Origin: Auriscalpium vulgare
Taxonomy: Eukaryota; Basidiomycota; Agaricomycetes; Russulales; Auriscalpiaceae
DNA length: 64,000 nucleotides
Assembly: GCA_019915015.1 (NCBI GenBank)
Contig: JAHBBC010000015.1
Location: 1,116,001-1,180,000, forward strand
Reading direction: 5' to 3'
Positions 24,301 to 31,689 of the stretch are shown here, one piece after another. The notes under the pieces are model-generated. The model had not been told where the DNA came from and did no database searches. It saw only the letters and a list, made by a program, of their open reading frames with translations. The translations under genes were made by a program, and so were the position numbers. The stretch's first letter is position 1, and the number at the start of each line of letters is the position of its first letter.

Positions 24301-25289
24301 TTTGCAGCGCGCTCGACGTCACTGTTGACGGAGCTATCCTGGATGGGACCGATGTCCTCATCCGGCTGGGCTATCGCAGTGCGATCGCCCTCCAGGGGAG
24401 TTAGTGTCGACGTGAGAGATGCGGGAGACGCACCTTCGTGCGATGTGCCCATCGAGGCATCCATATCGCGGTCGCCAGGCTCGGCTGACGACGGAGAGTC
24501 TAGAGGACTGGCGGCGTGGTAGGCGGTACCACGACGAGTAGACATGTCTTGAGTTCGGGGGAGGTTCAGGGGAGGTTCGATGGCGACGTGTTGCGGGTGA
24601 TCAAGCCGGTCGACGAGGCCAGAGGAGAGAGATAAGAAGATAAGGGGAGAGAGTCGAGATGAAGTTCAAGATATGTGAGGAGAGGAGCGTGTGAACGCTT
24701 GTCGCCGCACACGGAGGATACTTTCGGGGCTCGCCAACCAAAGGGAACTGTTGTAAGGACTCTGGATAGCAAGAGGGAAAGAACCCCGTATCTAGTACAT
24801 GAGACAGCCTTATATACTGGGTACGGGTCGGAGTCTGGAATATCGGGGAATATAGTGAGTCGGGCGAGGATATGATCCGGAGCACGCGAACTGCGAAAAA
24901 ATAGAGTAGGTTAGTCAGGTGTATCCGTATCATCGTCAGTCACAAAATCCTCATTGAGAGTTGAAGAACGCACGTATCCGTCTCCGCCCCTTCCTGTCTT
25001 TCACATTCTTTGCATCACTCTCAACATCAGCAGAAGCGCCATTCCTGCTCCTCGCGGCGCTGCTCCCAGCTGTCCCAGCATCCGCCTTCGCCTTGCCCTT
25101 CGACTTTCCGTTCTGACTCATGTTATCGCGCGGACGTAGTGCGCGCTGTGATTGACCGTCATCCGGCGGCTCGTGGTCCGAGTTCAGTGAGCTGACAGTA
25201 TTGGAAGAGTCCAGAGATAATCGTGACGATGAGGACCTTGTCGTTGTCGCTGTCGGTGTGGTCGCTCGCGGTGGATTAGAGATAGACAT
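15373..25289 (-). CDS. DUF202-domain membrane protein, intron 1 split by a retrotransposon
   Basis: Four exons on the minus strand: 25289-24974, 15901-15785, 15689-15570 and 15512-15373 (TGA), giving 230 residues. The long N-terminus is Ser-rich, polar and basic. Exon 2 carries the DUF202 (PF02656) signature NTGSVARDHLASERTFLAYV and starts the first membrane helix; exons 3 and 4 add two more helices (PIGATVVIFGMFVLAV and TVFVHALVLAALVGAVFGIVV). DUF202 proteins are small membrane proteins, related to the Vtc1 family, mostly of unknown role. Phases agree at every junction, so the coding sequence is intact, but 15941-24906 (an LTR retrotransposon, same strand) lies between donor GTGCGT (24973) and acceptor atcag (15902). 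Without it the intron would be about 106 nt. Whether full-length mRNA is still made is unknown. Confidence 0.7.
15941..16173 (-). repeat. 3' LTR of the Gypsy element
   Basis: A 233-bp repeat, apparently identical to 24674-24906. The Gag-Pol stop codon (16077) lies inside it, so the last 30-odd codons are LTR-encoded. Confidence 0.9.
16077..24545 (-). CDS. Gag-Pol polyprotein of the Gypsy element
   Basis: A single 2822-codon ORF with no frameshift between gag and pol. Approximate order: acidic/Ser-rich N-terminus; retrotransposon Gag core (residues 505-640); zinc knuckle CFECGEKGHLGKDC (near 745); aspartic protease motif LLDSGS (near 1175); reverse transcriptase with YLDDIMIYS (near 1497); RNase H (FTDHKGLEYIL, near 1714); integrase HHCC zinc domain (near 2080-2120) and catalytic D-D35E core (D in GIDFVGPLP, D in VSDRDS, E in MTERANR, with exactly 35 residues between the last two); and a chromodomain-like segment (WAVDQILSH...WSTGDTSWAPY, near 2450-2490). 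The tail has three repeats of ATTSASTP. Codon choice is less GC-biased than in host genes. All catalytic motifs are present, so it may be active. Confidence 0.93.
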   Translation of the reverse strand: MSTRRGTAYHAASPLDSPSSAEPGDRDMDASMGTSHEGASPASLTSTLTPLEGDRTAIAQPDEDIGPIQDSSVNSDVERAANTTQSSNAVAVSPDGSREGTLEDRRADKASVSRSSSPALSRASHRSYAHALGQHDVAISHTGSPYSTHVSPNDDNGYVTPKHPSRDTSPSPLAPLNTQPKYFGPWFERARNPAPAARPTQLSWSDYDDDDDLGEIPASWGLSLKAVEPIEKTERPLQDVLDEWTAGLSPDVRTLLNRRAERMKDMRVVPGDTISESSANDESDARSSSKRRRSRRSRSASDKTKKSISSGGRNSTPRIPAHLKGKGKADIPVENETSARQSVTHDLDADDIARLRQIESDALVARRLQEELDNLRSEVKTLRRERTAGPSGLRDDANLPVHRASSQLPKDSHLYRLTKSKKAASDKAAIPSDPPSSSSSSSSNSSSSSSESDNSDLNSLMSEPSDVNSEDDATAKQNKKRLRRKWKKQMLQIKMEQTTKPDAPFTYDGTPDFKKYQKWTFEAEDFIGFSFIRRKHRVRRLKKYLDGRALAFYMREVAKNPEKWTIRRFFKALFDHCFPANFRTVQREKYMAFAQKGHPVRNFRHDLEDLADSIGHISKRDFVIRFWNGADRYLRIKWAENGFDPELSTIEELERAAERYERAYKLRKDEEARQRDAPQKSSERTHLDKSDKRMSNARRDRRDNRQKNENRTQNVSGSNARAANTSRQQKTLTREQMNEYRAQGKCFECGEKGHLGKDCPRRKVAKPPASLRAATVDFAEIERLQAIKSAESLDVFMVTFDDTPRSQEFQDAVEDVLIARALQQLHNAVPFVYDFFSCESNNPFRPERFTIRAHASHTGEYVLWDWHTLDEHVITREQLEDDAFDIKTWLHHEKAKIEQELLTGPVPKCPAPVGFFETFGLSESRADETDDMTLHELAEINRQNIRGRLLFGLPYPFDSQLDEDVEAVYSPDRFDVEALPGHSCFLVTDNSSRHQYTIRFAMLTHEFDPIDWLVDAHQQLSSVSAHCDSGDEPEWDHDESSEGSSDVTEELPALEDISDDEDGDPDRAPVWQFETLFRDVFVDEIDDVPDLESIPDSDSEERVNTSWSSSSDSDGEAPDIPIIAMAASKTRKGSVVSAEEVSLTLERNAGQTRDFTRLIPKPVVVVVQINGSPVRALLDSGSLADFMSTTLVDQLRLKTEVLAKPLSVQLAVTGSRSKINHSVSVNFAYQTINETRRFDVMNIDNYDLILGTPFMYQHQVTLGLNPSTLVVQSDEALPIKGEQVTKLASRATDVLESHLQQLRVELREYAADICKNAVDTPLPPLRAVNHTIPLVDDAKVYSWRPSKCPDPLKPLWREKRDAYVSTGRWRIQSGVNAMPMLMLQKRDAGDGQLRLRTVIDSRERNANTKKLASPLPDIDAILRNVAAHPYRSIIDGKDAYEQIRVIPEHVPRTLFTTPDGTMVSEVMQLGDCNGGATYQALMNHIFAPYIGVFMDVYLDDIMIYSDTAEDHIRHVKLVIDTLRREKLYLSEHKLHFFVHKLKVLGHIIDDQGIAMDPDKVDKIANWPTPTNRELLGSFLGAVGYLAPDVAGIRIPMAVLTPLTGSTVPWRWTPTAQRAFDEVKAAVQDWRDHHRTVLDYSEAAPPINLVCDACLTGASGVVSQGSDLKTARIAAFWSGKFNSAQQNYPVHEQELFAIVESLKKFNNLLHGAKFRIFTDHKGLEYILTQKNLSPRQSRWLETLSQFDFTITHIPGTTNVLADALSRIYSAELPGTVRAPSEYVPDDDDENVPPLVSSAATYISRPLHVRDIAVAAASTRSQTRTDTANVALTATSQAASQPVRVRRVTLKLPAQPLAETEGARPRKRAAKRRRVETPAADQHDDHVVDSSTPTAALPHYEHENAPIHGPRHESEGVSRSRPLENDSAMRVSADNDPARTSEPSGPSPAFTTAPSAPGVPLAPFGDRTNDLRRPVDGVEAVGSVVDDVSLPRWQTPEEELMSATSPRLTSVLAQGEPDLDLPNCLRGRYIDDPFFKHVLEQPLQYKNFEVHDQLVFLRDSGRRILCLPDILIGARKLREIVISFAHSLLAHLGSRKTLYYLRDSVWWKDMVADIAAFCDSCSVCATTKTNTQAPYGLLQTLEVPQHPWEIIGIDFVGPLPPSKTLSGTYDMICVVIDHHSSMVHLIPSKQNYRAKDVALLVFDNVYKLHGMPRAIVSDRDSLFTGRFWEQLHALTGVDLRRSSSFHPQSDGMTERANRTLGQMLRQCISPNQKDWALKLPSIEFAMNSARSETTGFSPFFLNSGRVPRPMIWDARSEYPGVRAFAKRIKDAIMTAHDAIIAARVKQTAQANKHRRATPFAVGDLVYLSTKNLSLPKNHARKLAPKYIGPFKILKDHGNSNYLLDLSAELRQRGTHPTFHASLLRIHHPNDDRRFPGRQLSQIAAFTDSPHEWAVDQILSHMGAGKNASFEVLWSTGDTSWAPYADVSHLERMVSYLELQGVDRIDKLPHGTGRPPSDPEVHLDAIWVDTPARYKGATTSASTPTIRTPRQGATTSASTPTIHAPRHGATTSASTPLIRTTQPFVMFDFTSNQVAAFQAYAAQLSAGDDSITEKAPQRYNSWVKAYRALHPTTDELDMPAYAPQRLVTRAANTSYQRTGPRGRVGSWKPPRRERPARITEADKLSNMMALATFRTGQSVISSVLKRGLQAEHGTPAGSIFGSPALSASNDFSDLFKGLDDLQPLGTSRTPATRCTRCSGHLTHHDYSQIHRPSRMTTPLRARTPTRPSRRPPPPSIFSQFACSGSYPRPTHYIPRYSRLRPVPSI
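16825..16950 (-). repeat. Triple tandem repeat in the Gag-Pol C-terminal tail
   Basis: Three copies, with a period of about 54-60 nt, of a segment encoding ATTSASTP plus a short linker (IRTPRQG, IHAPRHG, IRTTQ), lying after the chromodomain-like region. Confidence 0.75.
24674..24906 (-). repeat. 5' LTR of the Gypsy element
   Basis: The counterpart of 15941-16173. It contains the TATA motif and presumably the transcription start and poly(A) signals of the element. Confidence 0.9.
24810..24816 (-). promoter_or_regulatory. TATA motif in the 5' LTR
   Basis: TATATAA on the minus strand, followed by ggctgtctcatg. The same motif occurs in the 3' LTR at 16077-16083. Confidence 0.5.
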
Positions 25290-25820
25290 GATATCGGATA
25301 ACCCGACAAGACGGCGCAGCGCTCTGTCTTTTTGTCGAGCGGACTATCGACCTGCCGTAAATTAGAATTGGCTTGCAGTACCTGAAGAACATGCTTTCAG
25401 ACTGCGTTGAGATAGCGCGGCAAAGAATGGGGCACTGTGACCATTTGTACGAAGAGCTGACCGCCACTGGCGCACACGCGCAGGCATATCTACCAGTTTC
25501 TAACACACATTCCCCCACGAGAAGCCGCACTGCTCGCCCCGAGTGCTCTGGACACAGCTCTAGAGCGCACCGACTCAAACAAGCCAACACGAGCTGATAC
25601 TTAACACATCTCCTCGCCCTCATTTCCGGTCTGTCGGAAAGCCACCATCGCAAGCATTCATATTTACGACAGTTGCGCGGAACATCTGCATCAGCACGCG
25701 GTGTGTGAGATTGAGCGCTCGCCCGAGCCCGCTATTTTTGCTTGGAGGGTATCAATATCCTGGCGTCCTCCTTGGCCCCTGCCTCAGCCTGTCGTTCGCC
25801 ACAAACAATGCCTCGAAAAC
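25290..25820. other. Promoter side of the DUF202 gene, no gene seen
   Basis: Only short ORFs. The first about 60 bp (near 25290-25320, gatatcggataacccg) recurs upstream of the DUF202 remnants of units 1 and 2, consistent with a conserved promoter or leader. Confidence 0.35.
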
Positions 25821-25982
25821 TTATTTGTAACCCGTGCGTCCTTGCGAGCAATGGGAGTTGAACTGCTTGGCCGCTGTGTCTACCGGCCCGATGTCGTGGG
25901 CCGCGCAGTAGGCGTCGAGGTAGACGTCCCTGAGCCAGAAGCGATACGAGCGAAATTGGTCTATACTTTGGGGTCGGAACAT
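25821..25982 (-). CDS. Short protein or 3' exon, family unrecognised
   Basis: A 53-codon ORF beginning MFRPQSIDQF and containing FRSYRFWLRDVYLDAYC and a C-terminal NSHCSQGRTGYK. Its composition (aromatic, charged, regular hydrophobic spacing) looks like real protein rather than noise, and an acceptor-like atcccag lies just upstream (near 26000). It could be a complete microprotein, the last exon of a decayed gene, or a relic. It is transcribed in the same direction as the lactate dehydrogenase gene, 160 bp downstream of that gene's stop. Confidence 0.35.
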   Translation of the reverse strand: MFRPQSIDQFRSYRFWLRDVYLDAYCAAHDIGPVDTAAKQFNSHCSQGRTGYK

Positions 25983-26146
25983 AACTGAGGCGGGCACATC
26001 TGGGATGAGAAAATGGGGTTTCTTGATAGATGTGCATACGATACCATGTGCGTGAGTTCATTATGCGTTCAGAAAGATGACGCAAAGATAGAACGTCTAT
26101 GAGGAAAACATCAAAGCAAAGCAAACCCAACGCGGTGCGTAGAGTG

Positions 26147-28410
26147 TCATAGCTTCGCTTTCTCCTTGATCTCCTTCAACCGTGCTCCCTGCAGTGTTTC
26201 GTCTGCCACAACATCAGGATACCATCCCACTGACAAAAAAGTCACAAGACGACTCACAATTGCTATCATACAGCCTATCCGACGGCACAGACACGATATG
26301 CGAGTGCACGCACGACGCGTCCACCATCTCCGGCACCACGTCCTTCAACGTCCGCGCGCCGAGCAAGCGCAGATTCATCTCGAACTCGTCGTGCAGGATT
26401 TGCAGCGCCTTGTCCACGCCGTCCACACCGTACGTCGAGAACGCGTACAGGAACGGGCGCCCGATGCCGACGGCGGTCGCGCCGAGCGCGATGGCCTTGA
26501 GCACGTCCGTCGCGCGGCGCACGCCGCCGTCGACGTATACCTGGAACTTCTCCGACGGGAGCGTCACGCCGCGCAGCTCCTTGAGCTTCGCGGCGACCTC
26601 GACGAGCACCTCGATGCCCGAGCGCGCAAAGTCGAGCTGCCGCCCGCCGTGGTTGGAGAGGACGATGCCGGCAAGGTTTTGGTCGTAGGCTTCAATTGCG
26701 TCCTGGGTAGAAGTTTGTCAGGATACATGCAGGGATGCCACGTATATGCGCACCTCCCAAGTTTGTACGCCCTTGAGGATGAGCGGCACTGCGGAACAAA
26801 AGCCGGGTGAGAGGATGGCAGGATGGAGCGAGGAGAGACGCACTATTCGTGATGCTCTTGAACCACGGGATATCCGCCCACTTGAGCCCGGGGTCAATGA
26901 AGCCCTACATGGCCGTCAGCGCCGCCCACACTCCTCGCAGATAGCACAGGCAACGCACGGTAATCGCCTTCGCCGCGCCCTGCGTGCGGTTCACCTTCTC
27001 GCCGGCCTTGGTGACTTCACTCGGGTCCTCCGCCTCAAACTTCATGCGCATGTCCTTCTCGCGTCGCCCAAGCTGTGGCGCGTCGACGGTGATGAAGAGC
27101 GCCTTGACGCCGCGCTGCTCCGCGTGTTGCACAATGCGCTTCGTGACCTCGCGGTCCTTGTTCACGTAGAGCTGCAGGAACTGCACTTGGTCCGGCTTTG
27201 CCTCAGTAATGATCTCGTCGAGCGAGCACGAGGCGAGAGTTGGGATCTGCATTTAGGTTATAGGTTGGGTAGAAGGATGAGTAGAGTAGGCGGACCATTT
27301 GGATCACATTGTGCTTGGCGGCGGCGCGCGTGAGGTTGAGCTCGCCGTCGGGGTGGCCTAGCTTACCGAGCGCAGTGGCAGACTGTGGGACACGGAGTAA
27401 GGACACGGGTGCAGGGGTTGGGCGGAGTGCTCACGATGTAGATGGGCATGGAGGTCTTGTGGCCGAGTATGCGCGTTGACCAGTCGACTTCTGTCATATC
27501 TCGCATCACACGCGGGCGGAACCATATCCTGTGTGCGCATGAAGATGCTTATTCGCACGGATGCATGAACGCAGGAATGGCACGCACCGGTGGAAGGCAG
27601 CGTGGTTCTCGCGGTTCGTGATCTCGTCGTCCGAGGCGGAGGAGTAGTACGCCCACGCCTTCTCGGGCATAACGAGCTTCGCAATGGCCTAGCGCATCCA
27701 ACACCTAGTCAGCTCCAAGTCCGCGTCCTGCAAGATCCCGGCACGCACCTCAAAGTCATGCAGATTCAGAATCTCCTCGAGCGACGGGCGCGCGTCCCAG
27801 CGCTCCAAGCGGCGCTTCTCCTCGTCCGTCACCGTCACCTTGACCTTCTCGACCGTGCCCATGTCCACAGGGCCGAGGCTGCGCGGGACGCACCGGGTGC
27901 GCGCGTGTTAGTGCGGGTTCGGCGGGCTGATAAGGGGAGACACGTACTGCTTCTCTTTGGGGAGGTTGTCGGATATTGCGTTAGGCGGGTGGATGGGTTC
28001 GTATTCGGCGCTGCAAGAGGCAGGGCATGAGCGGGCGCAAGGAGGTGTGAGGTGCGGCGTACGTTGCATCTTTGCCGGCGTATTTCAAGATGATTTTGCT
28101 CCCTCCTATTACATGGTGTCAAAAATAAATGAAAAGAAATGGTGGGGCGTGGCTACCTGGGTGCTCTGTGGATGGAGTGAGAGATGACGAGGGGCTGCAT
28201 GAGGATGGTGCTCACCGTCCAGAAATTCGGTCACGTCGTAAACATGTCCTGTCAGAAACACGTCAGTAAAGTATTCCATCTTCACAGCGCTTCAAATTGC
28301 GTTGCGTACGCGACCGACGAGGGCAACGCACCGTGCACGATGATCCAGCAGCTCTCCCTCGAGTTGTGTTCCGCGACAGCCTTGCCTGAAAGAACCTGTT
28401 CGACAGCCAT
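26147..28410 (-). CDS. L-lactate dehydrogenase (cytochrome b2 type; flavocytochrome)
   Basis: Fourteen exons give 507 residues with consistent phases: 28410-28332, 28248-28216, 28165-28157, 28105-28063, 28010-27948, 27878-27749, 27688-27588, 27528-27435, 27382-27296, 27246-26959, 26904-26844, 26788-26754, 26702-26258 and 26202-26147. Residues 1-75 are a cytochrome b5 haem domain (GHVYDVTEFLDEHPGGSKI); the HPGG haem-ligand motif is supplied by the 9-nt third exon. A linker follows, then the FMN-dependent alpha-hydroxy-acid dehydrogenase barrel, with SNHGGRQLD (catalytic His and substrate-binding Arg) and VDGGVRRATDVLKA (FMN phosphate site). The family oxidises L-lactate to pyruvate and passes electrons via haem to cytochrome c. 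There is no mitochondrial presequence: the protein starts directly at the b5 domain, so the usual intermembrane-space location is uncertain. A related hydroxy-acid oxidase is the alternative. Confidence 0.92.
28157..28165 (-). other. 9-nt microexon in the cytochrome b2 gene
   Basis: AGCACCCAG, flanked by ccacag (acceptor) and gtagcc (donor). Including it converts an abnormal LDGGSK junction into LDEHPGGSK, restoring the haem-ligand His-Pro-Gly-Gly of cytochrome b5 domains. The flanking introns are about 50 nt each (28166-28215 and 28106-28156). Confidence 0.85.
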
Positions 28411-28996
28411 CGTTGCCTATGAGCAGTAGTCGGAAGTGATTCGAGAGTTGTTAACGTTAGGACGTGTCAGGAGGTGCACGAGGCGTCGGTGAGGGAGACG
28501 GTGTGTGTCGGAGGACGGGCATCCGAGGACTCCTTGTGAACGCGGCAGTGACGCTGTGGGGTACCGTGGTCTCGGCCCGCCGGCCCTGCGCACCCGCCGG
28601 AGCTGTGCCGTAGTTAACTGGTATGTAAGGAGGAAGACAAGCAGCATGCGTACAAGTAGGAGCGTACAGAGAAGAGAAACGATGAAGCGTAAGTGAGTGC
28701 ATCGTGCAATCAGAGTATCTACCTAAGAGCCAAGGGATCTGTACCAGCCAGTTTTATTCCCAAGTACACCGCGGCCGCAGAGGTATACAAGAATGTAGGG
28801 CTAAAGGTATAACTGGACGTAGCTTGAATGCAGAGACAACATGCGCATACAGCCTGCCCACCGATCCGCACAGCACACCGGGTCGTGCAGAAAGTCTGAT
28901 GTATGATTCAATTCCTAACGAGTAGACCTACGAACACAACACGCAAGAAGCTGAACAATGTCAAACTTGTCGCCTCAAGACCACTATCACTCACCT
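28411..28996. other. Intergenic, no gene seen
   Basis: This lies between the start of the lactate dehydrogenase gene and the end of the next minus-strand gene. It holds the promoter of the former and the 3' end of the latter; only short ORFs occur. Confidence 0.4.
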
Positions 28997-29848
28997 CTAG
29001 ACACTGTTCTCCTGCTGGAACCACATCGGCTCGAGGCCGCCCACCGCCTCGCGCACCCGCTCGACCACTTCGGGCGACGGACACATCAGCTCCTCCTTCG
29101 AGTTGTCGCCAATGATGAGGCAGAACACGATTCCCGGCTGCACCGCGCAGCCTGCAGCGTACTCCCACTCGCCCGTGTACACCGCGCGCAGGTCGCTCTC
29201 GTGTAGCACGTCCGCGTCCGCCTGGATCTTCTCAACCGCGTCGTTGATCAGCTCGACGAGGTCCGCGCCGGGCATGAATGCGCCGAGCGCGTGCTTCAGG
29301 CAGTAGGACGCAAAGAACTGGTTCGAGAGTGCAAAACCGAAGACGCGGTAGGGGGTGAGGCCGCGGCGGTAGATGTGCGGTGAGGTTTTAGTTGGTGTGT
29401 TGATCATTTCTTGTTATGTAACTGCCACACTCCTTAAGCTTACTGCTATCAGTAATAGATCGTGCGACATGCGCAGTGCGTAACATACCAAATGCCCTAG
29501 TAGAGGGGAAGAGGTTTTGAGTGACCGCCTGCAGGAAACTCGCGGCTTGCCACTTGCGACCTCGCCGCGCGTCCAGCCGGCGAAGACGCGAAGCGCTTCT
29601 ACCCTACGAGATAAGAGAAAACGCCAATAGATAAAATAAAACATAGAAGATAGAAGATAACCGCCGGCACCAAATGATTGACTCTCACCTAGGCTGCAGC
29701 CATGCCGACCGTCGCGAGTCGCGATTTGTTTCTTCATCTTCTCCTCCCGGCTTCTGGTCGTCCTTGAATGCAGGCCTACAGTTATGAGCTTCATGTCTCC
29801 TGTGGTGCGGAGTATCTGCGCAAGCATCATGGGCCCGAATTGCCATCA
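28997..29848 (-). CDS. Unrecognised protein, tentative three-exon model
   Basis: The confident part is the last exon (29409-28997): 136 GC-biased codons ending MWFQQENSV, without a recognised domain. A consistent upstream model is exon 2 at 29598-29489 (RRGRKWQAASFLQAVTQNLF) joined by an 80-nt intron, and exon 1 ending at 29689, opening near 29848. A TATATA motif near 29860 is very close to that start, so the true first exon may be shorter. The N-terminal part would be basic, the C-terminal half mixed alpha/beta. No signal peptide or membrane segment is apparent. Function unknown. Confidence 0.4.
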
Positions 29849-30132
29849 TGGAGAAGGCTATATATGGCTTCCCCGTTGCAGGCTCATCTGCACAGACGAC
29901 CACGACGGGGCCTTTGCATACAACTGCTGTGTTTTGCTTGCACCCGTCAGGGTATTGCATTCAACATCACAACTCCCCAACAATTCCCCACGCCAGCCTA
30001 GCATTCCGCAGCTGGCGCCCACGACTTCCAATTCATTCGGAACGCGGTCAGACCAGAGAGGATATAGCCGCACGTTCTTTGTTGACCAACTCCTTCACGA
30101 TTACACGACACGCCACGGACGATACCAGAGCT

Positions 30133-31169
30133 ATGGCCTCAGGTGCGTAGGCTGTCTAGTCGCACATCGCGCGAATCGCTGACTGCCCTCAGTACAAATC
30201 GAACATCGTGCCGAACCGTCCTCGAAATCCAATGTCAACCATGAACCGCAGCCCAAGCTCCGTGAGTACTCGCCGCCTTCGGGCACCCCGGGAAGGCGCT
30301 CATAGAGCGACAGCATCTAAGCAAGAGCACCTGGCAATGACGGCAGCTGCTGACCTGCACACCATCGCCCAGCTCGTGCAAATCTGGAACGACCGTCTGC
30401 AGCTCATCAGCGTCTACGTAAGTCGCCATTTCGATCTGCTGCATCGTCTCAGAACTGTGCCGGTGCTGAAATGAATCATGACGACAGGCAAGTTTCTTCA
30501 CGTCGATTGACAGTCTGCTGTTCTCCCTCGCGGCGAGTCTGCAGAAGAACTCGAACACCGCAACGCTCGCGCGGGCGTCTCTGTCCGGCGCCCTCATCTT
30601 CCATGCAGCCACCGGTGCGTCCCCCATCAAACTCAACCCTCGCTTCCACTGACCCCGCCGTAGCGATCCTCGCATACATCAGCTCCTTCGTGCTCATCCG
30701 CTTCAAGCTCAACGACGCCGTGCACACGACGACCCCTGCTCCCATCTCGCGCGGGCCCTCGCAGTCCGCGCCGGACACCGAGAAGGCGCCGCTCTTCACG
30801 TTCGCGCACCCTTCCTCGCCCGTGCTGCCCTTCTTCTCCCTCCCGGGACTGGAGCGCGCGCTCACGCACCCGCCCGACGTGCTCGCCGCACTCCTGCGCC
30901 CCGCGCAGAGCCGCACGATCGCCATCCGCCGCGTGAATCCCTTCGCGCCGTGGCGCGCGCCCCCGGACCCCGCGGACAGCGCAGACGCGCTCATGCGCAT
31001 GCTGCAGCGCGCGCACACGATATCGAGCTTTTTTGCGCTGGCGGGGTTTGTGCTGGTGATCATGGGCGTGATTGCGTACGTGTGGACCGCGCTGGAGCGC
31101 TCGGTGAGCATCTTCGTGAGCGCTTCAGTCGCGACGACTTTTGCGGTCGGCTTGCTGGCGCTGCATTGA
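30133..31169 (+). CDS. Multi-pass membrane protein of unknown function
   Basis: Five exons (30133-30142, 30193-30261, 30314-30417, 30488-30614, 30664-31169) give 271 residues with all phases matching. The N-terminus is polar. A probable first hydrophobic segment overlaps SFFTSIDSLLFSLAAS; a clear helix follows (LIFHAATAILAYISSFVLI), then a proline-rich loop of about 100 residues, and two C-terminal helices (FFALAGFVLVIMGVIAYVW and SIFVSASVATTFAVGLLAL). The architecture, short N-terminus, one or two helices, long loop and a two-helix hairpin, is not one I recognise. The start is chosen at 30133 because the 10-nt first exon keeps one open frame across three introns. The gene is divergent from the preceding minus-strand gene and may share a promoter. 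Confidence 0.75.
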
Positions 31170-31689
31170 GTTTGTGCCCTTCGATCTTTCCGAGCTTGAT
31201 GTAGTTGCGTCTTTGCTTCCTGTGACGAATCGCAATCTATTTTTCTGGCGTACTTTATATACCCCGTAGCAATACACTTGCGATGTGACTGCGAGCTCGA
31301 GCGCTTACCTGTGGGCGCCATCCACTTGCCTCCTCCCAGTACGCACGCAGCCTCGTGCACACACTGCTTGCCTCTGTTCACTGCGATCACCCTGGCGCCG
31401 GGGCACATCAAAGGCGTCATGTACCCAGCGCATGCCCAGGGCTAGCGTGCCAGGCAGTAGCCGCGAGGCGGCCGTATCCGATAATCACTGCGCGAGTCAC
31501 TCGTGACGCTCATGTCGCGCTCCCATGGTGCGGAGTCCGCGCGGCGGGTGACGACGATGGATGGATAAAGGGCGCCGCCGCGCTGCGCCAGGGGCCTATC
31601 GCTTTTCCCGTCTACCATCACCACTCGCTCGCCTTTGGCGCATCACTTTGAAGACACTTGTATCGAACCAGTTATCACCACACACCAAG
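31170..31689. other. Intergenic, promoter of the following gene
   Basis: No supported gene. TATA-like tttatat lies at about 31253. Confidence 0.35.

Larger units (their letters stand above)
15941..24906 (-). mobile_element. Ty3/Gypsy-type LTR retrotransposon with chromodomain-like C-terminus
   Basis: An 8966-bp element bounded by two 233-bp direct repeats that look identical by eye. It encodes one uninterrupted Gag-Pol. Domain order (protease, RT, RNase H, integrase, then a chromodomain-like segment) identifies a Ty3/Gypsy chromovirus-type element. Identical LTRs and an intact ORF indicate recent insertion. Odd points: on the coding strand the repeats begin CTCTATTT rather than TG (they end CA); no 5-bp target duplication is visible (tcgtc before, taggt after); no clear tRNA primer site or polypurine tract is visible; and the ORF runs into the 3' LTR. 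Confidence 0.92.

Noticed and set aside
28508..28640. Short GC-rich ORFs upstream of the cytochrome b2 gene as an extra 5' exon or presequence
   Set aside because: No donor/acceptor pair joins them in frame to the ATG at 28410, which already gives a complete b5 domain and is preceded by an in-frame stop.
30476..31420. 314-codon minus-strand ORF opposite the membrane-protein gene
   Set aside because: A mirror of GC-rich codons. The plus strand has a five-exon model with matching phases and clear membrane helices.
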